From Roseibium sediminicola (GTDB lineage Bacteria; Pseudomonadota; Alphaproteobacteria; Rhizobiales; Stappiaceae), in NCBI RefSeq assembly GCF_023156505.1, contig NZ_JALNMJ010000022.1:1-64000 (forward strand): a DNA stretch of 64,000 nt, written 5' to 3'. The notes under the pieces were generated by a model. It ran no database searches, had not been told where the DNA came from, and saw nothing but the letters and a program-made list of their open reading frames with translations. Of the stretch, positions 27,001 through 35,800 are shown piece by piece. How positions within the stretch are numbered: position 1 is the first letter of the stretch; each line of letters starts with the position of its first letter. A program made the translations under genes and the position numbers.

Positions 27001-27035
27001 ACAAAAGTAATAAAGTAATACTTAATGACTTTTGT
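27001..27035. promoter_or_regulatory. Inverted repeat upstream of the third transporter operon
   Basis: The arms ACAAAAGT (27001-27008) and ACTTTTGT (27028-27035) are exact reverse complements and enclose a smaller palindrome AAGTAATACTT (27013-27023). The site ends 30 bp before the binding-protein start and may be the operator for the GntR protein encoded at the end of this operon. Confidence 0.5.
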
Positions 27036-27065
27036 GAGGAGAACAAACTCTGTGGAGGAGACCCT

Positions 27066-28019
27066 ATGAAACTCAAGGCAATGCTTATTGCCGGGGCGAT
27101 GTCGCTTGCCCCGATGACCGCGCATGCGGCCGATCTGACCATCGGCTTTTCGCAGATCGGATCTGAATCCGGCTGGCGCGCGGCGGAAACCACCGTCACC
27201 AAACAGGAAGCGGAAAAACGCGGCATCGACCTGAAATTCGCCGATGCCCAGCAGAAACAGGAAAACCAGATCAAGGCGCTCCGGTCCTTCATCGCCCAGG
27301 GCGTTGACGCGATCCTGCTCGCCCCGGTCGTCGCGACCGGCTGGGACGAAGTGCTGGAAGAAGCCAAGGATGCGGAGATCCCCGTGGTCCTGCTCGACCG
27401 CACCGTCGATGCCCCGGACGATCTCTACATGACCGCCGTGACCTCCGACCTGGTGCATGAAGGCCGGGTTGCCGGCAAGTGGCTCGCGGACGAAATGGCC
27501 GGCGCGAAATGCGACATCGTCGAACTTCAGGGCACGACCGGCTCGTCGCCGGCCATCGACCGCAAGAAGGGCTTCGAGGAAGGCATTGCCGGCAACGACA
27601 ATCTGAACATCGTCCGCAGCCAGACCGGCGACTTCACCCGCAGCCAGGGCAAGGTCGTCATGGAAAGCTTCCTGAAGGCGGTTGGCGGCGAGAACATCTG
27701 TGCACTCTACGCCCACAACGACGACATGGCCGTCGGCGCCATCCAGGCGATCAAGGAAGCCGGCCTGAAGCCGGGCGAGGACATCAAGATCGTCTCGATC
27801 GACAGTGTTCCGGACATCCACCTGGCCATGGCCAATGGCGAAGCCAACGCCACGATCGAGCTGACGCCGAACATGGCCGGCCCGGCCCTGGACGCCCTGG
27901 AAGCCTATCTCGCGGACGGCACCAAGCCGGCGAAATGGATCCAGACCGAGTCCAAACTCTACACACTCAAAGATGATAACATGGCCATCTACGAGATGAA
28001 GAAAGACCTGGGATACTAA
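27066..28019 (+). CDS. ytfQ: ABC transporter substrate-binding protein, YtfQ-like
   Basis: This 317-residue periplasmic protein has a signal peptide (about 1-22, APMTAHA before ADLTIGFSQ) and a type-1 binding fold. GSESGWRAAET (about 30-40), LLDRTVDAPDD (about 115-125) and YAHNDDMAVGAIQAIKEAG (about 217-235) match the galactofuranose-binding protein YtfQ of E. coli. It leads an operon with two permease genes, like ytfQRT-yjfF. The exact sugar (furanose form of galactose, arabinose or other) is inferred only from that likeness. Confidence 0.9.
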   Translation: MKLKAMLIAGAMSLAPMTAHAADLTIGFSQIGSESGWRAAETTVTKQEAEKRGIDLKFADAQQKQENQIKALRSFIAQGVDAILLAPVVATGWDEVLEEAKDAEIPVVLLDRTVDAPDDLYMTAVTSDLVHEGRVAGKWLADEMAGAKCDIVELQGTTGSSPAIDRKKGFEEGIAGNDNLNIVRSQTGDFTRSQGKVVMESFLKAVGGENICALYAHNDDMAVGAIQAIKEAGLKPGEDIKIVSIDSVPDIHLAMANGEANATIELTPNMAGPALDALEAYLADGTKPAKWIQTESKLYTLKDDNMAIYEMKKDLGY

Positions 28020-28028
28020 AAAGTCCCC

Positions 28029-28055
28029 GTGCCGGGCGGTCCCGCCGCCCGGTAC
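28029..28055 (+). terminator. Intercistronic hairpin after ytfQ-like gene
   Basis: An 11-bp stem GTGCCGGGCGG (28029-28039) and CCGCCCGGTAC (28045-28055) has one G-U pair and a five-base loop. No T-run follows, so it is more likely a 3'-end stabiliser for the abundant binding-protein mRNA than a full terminator. Confidence 0.65.
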
Positions 28056-28097
28056 CAAACAAGGTTTTCTGAACGACACGCCGGGGGAAGGCCATCA

Positions 28098-29612
28098 ATG
28101 GCAAGCGCAACCGAGCCTGTGCTGGAATGCAGGGGCATATCCAAGTTTTTTCCGGGCGCCATTGCCCTTGATGCCGTCGATCTGACGCTCTACCCGGGCG
28201 AAGTTCACGCCCTTTTGGGTGAAAACGGCGCCGGCAAGTCCACCCTGATCAAATGCCTGACCGGTGCCTACCGGCGCGACGCTGGCAAGATCCTGCTGGA
28301 TGGCGAGGAAATTTCACCCGGCAGCACCCAGGACAGTCAGAAGCTCGGCATTGGCACGGTCTATCAGGAGGTCAATCTCCTGCCCAACCTGACGGTTGCC
28401 GAAAACCTCTTTCTCGGCCGCCAGCCGACCCGGCGCGGCCTGATTTCACAGCGCAAGATGCTGACAATGGCGGGGGATCTGCTCGCCGAATTCGGCCTCA
28501 GGATCAATCCGGCGGAACCGCTGTCGGCCTATTCCGTCGCCGTGCAGCAGGTGGTCGCCATTGCCCGGGCCGTGGAACTGTCGGGCAAGGTGCTGATCCT
28601 GGACGAACCGACGGCCAGTCTCGACAGGGACGAGGTCCAGCTGGTCTTTTCCGTGGTGGAGAAGCTGAAGGCCCGCGGCCTTGCGATTGTCTTCATCACC
28701 CATTTCCTCGACCAGGTGTTCGAGATTTCCGACCGGGCCACCGTGCTGCGCAACGGCCGGGTGATCGGCACCCGCGAGCTCAAGAACACCAGCCAGACCG
28801 AGATCGTCACCCTGATGCTGGGCCGCCAGCTGGAAGACCGGATCCAGGACCGCGCGCCGGCCCGGACCGGCGACACGCTGATAGAGCTCAAGGACTTCGG
28901 CAAACGCGGGGTCATGGAACCGTTCGACCTGACCGTGCGCAAGGGCGAGGTTGTCGGCCTCGCCGGACTGCTCGGCTCGGGCCGGACCGAAACCGCGGGC
29001 CTGATCTTCGGCGCCATTCAGGCGGACCAGGGCGAAGCCCTGTTGGAAGGCCGGAAGATCGGCCTCGGCAGCCCGCGCGAAGCGGTTGCGCACCGCTTCG
29101 CGCTCTGCCCGGAAGACCGCAAGAACGACGGCATCGTCGGCGATCTGTCGGTGCGCGAAAATATCATCCTCGCCCTGCAGGCCCGGCAGGGCTGGTTCCG
29201 GCCGCTGCCCAAGGCCAAAGTCAACGAGCTGGCCGAGGCGTACGTGAAGGCGCTCGACATTAGGCTTGCCAGTCTCGACATGCCGATCCGGCTGCTTTCC
29301 GGCGGCAACCAACAGAAGGCGCTGCTGGCGCGCTGGCTGGCGACAAACCCGGTTTTCCTGATCCTGGATGAGCCGACCCGCGGCATCGATGTCGGCGCTC
29401 ATGCGGAAATCATCGCCCTGATCGAGAAACTGCGCGAGGACGGCATGGCGCTTCTGGTGGCGTCTTCCGAAATGGAGGAGCTGGTCGCCTATTCAACGCG
29501 GGTCATTGTCCTGCGCGATCGCCGTCAGGTGCGCGAACTGAAGGGTGACGAGATCACCACCTCTAACATTGTCGCGGCGATTGCCGATGACACCATGGCG
29601 GAGGCGGTATGA
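28098..29612 (+). CDS. ytfR: Sugar ABC transporter ATP-binding protein, YtfR-like
   Basis: The 504-residue protein has two fused ATPase domains: Walker A GENGAGKST (about 40-48) and Walker B VLILDEPTASLD (about 165-176) in the first, and LLSGGNQQK (about 398-406) with FLILDEPTRGID (about 417-428) in the second, where Walker A is degenerate (GLLGSGRTE). ATG 28098 gives a standard N-terminus; an ATG at 28029 in the hairpin is not used. It overlaps the next permease gene. Confidence 0.94.
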   Translation: MASATEPVLECRGISKFFPGAIALDAVDLTLYPGEVHALLGENGAGKSTLIKCLTGAYRRDAGKILLDGEEISPGSTQDSQKLGIGTVYQEVNLLPNLTVAENLFLGRQPTRRGLISQRKMLTMAGDLLAEFGLRINPAEPLSAYSVAVQQVVAIARAVELSGKVLILDEPTASLDRDEVQLVFSVVEKLKARGLAIVFITHFLDQVFEISDRATVLRNGRVIGTRELKNTSQTEIVTLMLGRQLEDRIQDRAPARTGDTLIELKDFGKRGVMEPFDLTVRKGEVVGLAGLLGSGRTETAGLIFGAIQADQGEALLEGRKIGLGSPREAVAHRFALCPEDRKNDGIVGDLSVRENIILALQARQGWFRPLPKAKVNELAEAYVKALDIRLASLDMPIRLLSGGNQQKALLARWLATNPVFLILDEPTRGIDVGAHAEIIALIEKLREDGMALLVASSEMEELVAYSTRVIVLRDRRQVRELKGDEITTSNIVAAIADDTMAEAV

Positions 29613-30652
29613 TGTCGGCGCATGTCCATTCCACCTTCCGGCGGATCATGCCGCAGCTGATCATCCTGATCGCGGTCCTGTTCCTGAATTTTCTGGTGTT
29701 TCCGGATTTCTTCCGGATCGAATTCCAGCACGGCCGCCTGTTCGGCAACCTCATCGACGTGCTCAACCGCGGCGCGCCGACCGCGCTGCTCTGCATCGGC
29801 ATGACACTGGTCATTGCCACAAAGGGCATCGACCTGTCGGTCGGTGCGGTGATGGCGATTGCCGGCGCGGTCGCGGCCTCGCTGGTGGTCGACGGCCATA
29901 GCTGGCAAACCGCCCTTCTTGGGGCGCTCGCCGTCGGCGCGATCTGCGGGCTCTGGAACGGCGTTCTGGTCGCTGTCCTGCGCATCCAGCCGATCGTCGC
30001 CACGCTCGTGCTGATGGTCGCGGGACGCGGCATTGCCCAGCTGGTCACCGAGGGCACGATCCTGACCTTCGTCAATCCGGGGCTGATCCATCTCGGGGCC
30101 GGCACCGTCATCGGCATTCCAACCCCGATCCTGATCTGGATCGCGCTTGGACTGTTGGTCACCGCCGTCGTGCGCAAGACCGCGCTTGGCATGCTGATCG
30201 AGGCCATCGGCATCAATGAAAGCTCATCGCGGCTTGCCGGCATCAACAGCCGGGTGCTGATCGTCTCGGTCTATCTGATCTCCGGCTTTTGCGCCGCACT
30301 GGCCGGCGTCATCGTCGCGGCGGACATCAAGGGTGCGGATGCCAACAATGCCGGGCTTTGGCTGGAACTCGACGCCATCCTGGCGGTGGTGATCGGCGGC
30401 AATTCACTGCTCGGAGGCCGGTTCTCGATCCTGGCCTCGCTGATCGGCGCTCTGATCATCCAGTCGGTCAATTCGGTCATTCTGCTCTCCGGCATGCCGC
30501 CCGAGTTCAATCTGGTGATCAAGGCGCTGATCATCATCGCGATCCTGGTGATCCAGTCGCCGACGGTGAAACACGCGCTTTATATCCTGCGCGCCTCCGC
30601 GGAACCCCTGCCCTCCGATCCCATCAAGGAAGCGAAAGAAAGTCCGCAATGA
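29609..30652 (+). CDS. ytfT: Sugar ABC transporter permease, YtfT-like
   Basis: A 347-residue inner-membrane permease of the RbsC/YtfT type with the motif KGIDLSVGAVMAIAG (about 71-85) and ELDAILAVVIGGNSLLGG (about 253-270). The start overlaps the ATPase stop by four bases (ATGA), with a second in-frame ATG directly after. With the next gene it forms a heterodimeric channel, which distinguishes YtfQRT-YjfF systems from single-permease CUT2 transporters. Confidence 0.92.
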   Translation: MMSAHVHSTFRRIMPQLIILIAVLFLNFLVFPDFFRIEFQHGRLFGNLIDVLNRGAPTALLCIGMTLVIATKGIDLSVGAVMAIAGAVAASLVVDGHSWQTALLGALAVGAICGLWNGVLVAVLRIQPIVATLVLMVAGRGIAQLVTEGTILTFVNPGLIHLGAGTVIGIPTPILIWIALGLLVTAVVRKTALGMLIEAIGINESSSRLAGINSRVLIVSVYLISGFCAALAGVIVAADIKGADANNAGLWLELDAILAVVIGGNSLLGGRFSILASLIGALIIQSVNSVILLSGMPPEFNLVIKALIIIAILVIQSPTVKHALYILRASAEPLPSDPIKEAKESPQ

Positions 30653-31641
30653 TCCGCTCTACCCATCTTCCGCTCCTGATCACCATCGCCACCTTCCTGC
30701 TGGCCTATACGCTGTGCGCCTCGCAATATCCGGCGATGCTGTCCACCCGGGTCGTGGCGAACCTTCTCACCGACAATGCCTTTCTCGGCATTGCCGCGGT
30801 CGGCATGACCTTCGTGATCCTTTCCGGCGGCATCGATCTGTCCGTCGGCTCGGTGATCGCCTTTACCGGCGTCTTCCTGGCTGTGATCCTGAGGGACACC
30901 TCGATCCATCCAATTGCCGCCTTTGTCCTGGTACTGGCGATCACCATCTCTTTCGGCGCGGCCATGGGGGCGATGATCCACTATCTGGACATGCCGCCCT
31001 TCATCGTCACGCTGGCCGGCATGTTCCTGGCGCGCGGCGCGGCCTATGTGCTCTCGACCGAAAGCGTACCGATCACGCATGAATTCTACGACACGCTGCA
31101 GTCGCTCTACTGGAAGGCGCCCGGCGGAGGCCGCTTCCGGCTGACCGGCATGATCATGCTCCTGACCTTCCTGACCGGCATCATCGTCGCCCACCGCACC
31201 CGCTTCGGTCAGAATGTCTACGCCATCGGCGGTGGTCTTTCGACGGCCCGGCTGATGGGCGTACCGCTGGCGAAAACCACCATCGGCATCTACGCCACCT
31301 CCGGCGGCCTTGCCGGTCTTGCGGGCATCATCTTCTCGCTCTACACCTCCGCCGGCTATTCGCTGGCGACCGTCGGGGTCGAGCTGGACGCCATTGCCGC
31401 GGTCGTGATCGGTGGCACGCTGCTCACCGGCGGCACGGGATTTGTCGCCGGGACATTCTTTGGCATTTTGATCATGGGGTTGATACAAACCTTTATCGTC
31501 TTTGACGGCACACTTTCCAGCTGGTGGACAAAGATCGTGATCGGCGGTCTGCTGTTCGGCTTCATCCTGCTTCAGAAGGGACTCACTTGGGCAACGACAC
31601 TGCGCAGAAAACCAGCGACAGAGTTCGCCGCGCAATCATGA
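30649..31641 (+). CDS. yjfF: Sugar ABC transporter permease, YjfF-like
   Basis: The second permease of the operon has 330 residues, with SGGIDLSVGSVIAFTG (about 60-75), MPPFIVTLAGMFLARG (about 112-127) and ELDAIAAVVIGGTLLTGG (about 245-262). Start ATG overlaps the ytfT stop by four bases, and its own stop overlaps the start of the GntR gene, so the whole module is translationally coupled. Confidence 0.92.
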   Translation: MIRSTHLPLLITIATFLLAYTLCASQYPAMLSTRVVANLLTDNAFLGIAAVGMTFVILSGGIDLSVGSVIAFTGVFLAVILRDTSIHPIAAFVLVLAITISFGAAMGAMIHYLDMPPFIVTLAGMFLARGAAYVLSTESVPITHEFYDTLQSLYWKAPGGGRFRLTGMIMLLTFLTGIIVAHRTRFGQNVYAIGGGLSTARLMGVPLAKTTIGIYATSGGLAGLAGIIFSLYTSAGYSLATVGVELDAIAAVVIGGTLLTGGTGFVAGTFFGILIMGLIQTFIVFDGTLSSWWTKIVIGGLLFGFILLQKGLTWATTLRRKPATEFAAQS

Positions 31642-32357
31642 CATTCGTCGCCACCGGCGGGTTGGGCAGCCAGATCGGCAATCACACCGATCAGGTGGTC
31701 GAGCAATTGGGCCGCGCCATCGTCGCCGGCGAGTATCCGCCGGAAACCATGATCCCGCTGGACCCGGACATTTCCGAAATGTTCGACGTGTCGCGCACGG
31801 TGGTGCGCGAGGCGAAAAAGACCCTGATCGCCAAGGGCCTGATCCAATCGAAAGCCAAGGTCGGCACCCATGTGCGCCCAGCCTCGGAATGGAACATGTT
31901 CGACCCGGACGTGCTGCGCTGGCATGCGGCGCTCAACAACCAGCGTCCCTTTCTGGAAGACCTTTTCGAGATCCGGCTGATCTTCGAGCCGGCGGCCGCC
32001 AGCAGCGCCGCGAAACGGGCGACCGACGCCGATTGCGCCGCCCTCGCCAAACTCTGCGACAATCTCGCGACCGGCACCGACCGGGCCGCCGTCGCCGTGG
32101 CCGATCTTGAATTTCACAAGATGATCCTGAAGGTCTCCGGCAACCGCTTCCTGCAATCGCTCGGGGACTTGGTCCAGGCCGCGCTCTATTCGCTGTTCAT
32201 TGCCGAAGCCAATGAGCGCAACGACCAGGAAACCTACGAATTCGTCGAACGCCACCGCGCCATCGTCACGGCCATCACCAAGGGCGATGCCAAGGGCGCC
32301 TATGAGGCAATGGAGCAGGTGATTCTGGCCGGACGGAAGATCGAATTGAACATCTGA
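31638..32357 (+). CDS. GntR-family regulator, FCD subfamily
   Basis: This 239-residue protein has a winged-helix domain (about 15-80, with ISEMFDVSRTVVREAKKTLIAKGLI) and an FCD domain (about 95-230) with the metal-ligand pattern DLEFHKMIL near residue 155. It ends the third transporter operon and overlaps yjfF by four bases, so it is probably self-regulated with the transporter. The likely operator is the inverted repeat at 27001-27035. A TTG at 31587 could give a 17-residue extension; the ATG is preferred because of the overlap. Confidence 0.9.
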   Translation: MTFVATGGLGSQIGNHTDQVVEQLGRAIVAGEYPPETMIPLDPDISEMFDVSRTVVREAKKTLIAKGLIQSKAKVGTHVRPASEWNMFDPDVLRWHAALNNQRPFLEDLFEIRLIFEPAAASSAAKRATDADCAALAKLCDNLATGTDRAAVAVADLEFHKMILKVSGNRFLQSLGDLVQAALYSLFIAEANERNDQETYEFVERHRAIVTAITKGDAKGAYEAMEQVILAGRKIELNI

Positions 32358-32879
32358 CGCCGGTTCAGCCAAATTCCCGCCGTACGCTTCCCCTTCACAC
32401 GGTCGATATGCGCCTCTCCGGGCGTTCCCGTGCGAGCGAAACGTGTGCTCCAGAATTCCATGCGACTACAACCTGCGTTCAACCCGGTTCAGTTGTTTCC
32501 ACCTTTACCGGAAACAAAATAACGCGAAAAAAGTTCTTCGAAAAATCAAACACCACCACCTCCTTCTTAAATAAGATGTAAGAACAATTTTTACTTCCCC
32601 TCTAATAATGGTCCGTTCGACGTAATAATTACCCATTCAAAAACATATACTTATCGAACTTCACTCCATTAAAAATTTACTTAAATTACTTGCACCTAAT
32701 TATTATCCAATTATTGCACTTTTTTCGCCTTATTTGACCAGATTTTTCGCCAAATTGAGGCGAATACATTAAGCGCATAACAACACGTCACCGAAGTTAA
32801 TCACTTGGGCACCATATCTTTTAACGCCGTGGGCAAGCCGGCGTAGGGAATTTCTTTACCTTGTGGGAGGTCAAAAATC
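32358..32879. other. Long AT-rich upstream region of the LamG/RTX gene
   Basis: The region has no supported gene. About 32500-32800 is strikingly AT-rich compared with the flanking genes. Short direct repeats occur (CCAATTATT-like and TTCGCC boxes near 32710-32765). GGGAGG at 32863-32868 is the ribosome site of the next gene. It is a plausible large promoter and regulatory region; no factor site can be named. Confidence 0.5.
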
Positions 32880-35800
32880 ATGCAATCGAACGCCGGAACC
32901 AACATCCTTTCTCCTGTCTTCTCAATTGATGGTGACACGCAGTTTTCAGGAGAGAGGGGGGACTATGTGGATACCGGCAATGCCGATGCGCTGGACCTGA
33001 CCGACGGCACCATAGCCCTCACTTTCAATGCCGATCATGTCTGGGGGGCCCAGGCTCTCTTCTCCAAGGACGGTTCAGGCTATGACGACGGCGGCCATCT
33101 GACGGCCTGGATCCAGGAGGGCCGTCTGGTGATCCGTCAACAATCCGCGGACTCGACCGAATATCTGAAAGTTCCCGATCTCTACCTGACCGCCAACACC
33201 GACTATCACCTCGCCGTCACCTTCGGCGCCAATGGCCTGATGGTCTATGTCAACGGCCAGCTTCTGGCGGCCGAGCCGGAGTTCAAACAGGGCATCGACA
33301 TGAACGAGCGCGCCTTCCTGGTCGGCGCCTCCGGTGCCTGGCGCTCCGACGATGCCCACACCGCCGCGCAGCAGTTCAAGGGCACCATCTCCGATGTGAT
33401 GGTGTTCAACGAGCAGATCGCTGGCGAGGACATGGCGGCCTTGGCGGGCGCCGTGGACCCAAGCTTCGAGGTGGAAGCCCTGGACGCCCTCGCCCAGGAC
33501 GACCTGATGCCCGCCTTTCAGCAGTTGCATCACGGCTCCGACGAACTCAAGGCGCTCGCGACTGCCTACGGCTTCAACCACGATGGGGAACCGACAACGG
33601 GAGCCGCCTACCAGCAAGGCACGGACGCGGGAGAGACGCTGGAAGGCACCGAAGGCGCAGACGCCATCGACGCCGGCCTCGGCAACGACATCGTCAATGG
33701 AGGCGGCGGCAATGACGTCTTGCAGGGCGGTTACGGCAATGACGACCTCAATGGCGGCGACGGCGACGATGTGCTCGACGGCGGTCATGGCGAGGATGTT
33801 CTGAATGGCGGCGCCGGCAACGACCTGCTGATCTCCCAGGCCGACGGACGCGAAGGCCAGGTTGCCTATGATCCTGACCGGGACGAAGGCGATCCGCTCA
33901 ATGAGCTCACCAACGGCAAGCTCTATCCGGACCAGCCGATCCCGGCGGACGATATCCTCACCGGCGGATCCGGCGGCGACATCTTCTATTTCCAGACGCT
34001 GATCAACGCCAAGAAGCGCTTCATCGAGGAGCACACCCAGGATGACGGCACCATCCGCTGGCACGGCGTTGCCGGAGAAAACGAGAACATCCACGACCAC
34101 TGGGTCGATGTCATCGGCCATGACGTCATCACCGACTTCAACCGCGCCGAGGGCGACAGGATCGTCATCGAAGGCCACACCACCAAGATCCGGTCCATCA
34201 CATACGGGGATTCAAACGGCGACGGCGTCGTCGATCACACGGTGATCGCTCTGTACTCGGATCAAGGCTCCGGCGGCGGCGCCCACAACAACGATGATCT
34301 GGGTACGATTACGGTCTATGGCGACCTGGTCACCCAGACCGATATTTCTACGACTTCCAAACCCGCCTACGGAATCGTCAGGTCGATTGCCGATCTCGAA
34401 GAGGCCCTGCAGCCGATCGAGATGGGTGAGGAACGCACGGATACCCCGGCGCTGCCTGACCTTCCTGACGTCGATGACCTGCCGCTGCCAGAGGGCATGA
34501 CGCCCGTGTTCGCCATTGCTGGAGAGCATGACTTCTCCGGCGAGCGCGGCGATTATCTCGACGCCGGCAATCCGGATGCCCTGGATCTCACCAACGGCAC
34601 GGTCGCCCTCACTTTCAATGCCGATCATGTCTGGGGCACCCAGGCGCTGATCTCGAAGGATGGCAGCGGCTATGACGACGGCGGCCACCTGACCGTCTGG
34701 ATCCAGGAAGGACGTCTGCTCATCCGCCAGCAGGACGCGGATTCGACTGAATATCTGAAGGTGCCGGATCTCTGGCTCAAGGAAGGCACGGAGTATCATC
34801 TCGCCGTCACCTTCGGCGAGGACGGACTGCTCGTCTATGTCAACGGCCAGCTTCTGGCGGCCGAGCCGGAGTTCAAACAGGGCATCGACATGAACGAGCG
34901 CGCCTTCCTGGTCGGCGCCTCCGGTGCCTGGCGCTCCGACGATGCCCACACCGCCGCGCAGCAGTTCAAGGGCACCATCTCTGACGTGATGGTGTTCAAC
35001 GAGCAGATCGCTGGCGAGGACATGGCGGCTCTGGCGGGCGCCGTGGACCCAAGCTTCGAGGTGGAAGCCCTGGACGCCCTCGCCCAGGACGACCTGATGC
35101 CCGCCTTTCAGCAGTTGCATCACGGCTCCGACGAACTCAAGGCGCTCGCGACTGCCTACGGCTTCAACCACGATGGGGAACTGACAACGGGAGCCGCCTA
35201 CCAGCAAGGCACGGACGCGGGAGAGACGCTGGAAGGCACCGAAGGCGCAGACGCCATCGACGCCGGCCTCGGCAACGACATCGTCAATGGCGGCGGCGGC
35301 AATGATGTGCTGCAGGGCGGTTACGGCAATGACGACCTCAATGGCGGCGACGGCGACGATGTGCTCGATGGCGGTCATGGCGAGGATGTTCTAAATGGCG
35401 GCGCGGGCAACGATCTGCTGATCTCCCAGGCCGACGGCCGCGAAGGCCAGGTCGCCTATGATCCGGACCGGGACGAAGGCGATCCTTATAACGAACTCAC
35501 CAACGGCAAGCTCTATCCGGACCAGCCGATCCCGGCCGACGATATCCTCACCGGTGGATCCGGCGGCGACATCTTCTATTTCCAGACGCTGATCAACGCC
35601 AAGAAGCGCTTCATCGAGGAGCACACCCAGGACGACGGCACCATCCGCTGGCACGGCGTTGCCGGAGAAAACGAGAACATCCACGACCACTGGGTCGATG
35701 TCATCGGCCATGACGTCATCACCGACTTCAACCGCGAAGAAGGCGACAGGATCGTCATCGAAGGCCACACCACCAAGATCCGGTCCATCACCTATGGCGA

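Noticed and set aside
32660-32700. CtrA box (TTAA-N7-TTAA) near the LamG/RTX gene
   Set aside because: The only close candidate has an eight-base spacer in very AT-rich DNA, so chance is likely.
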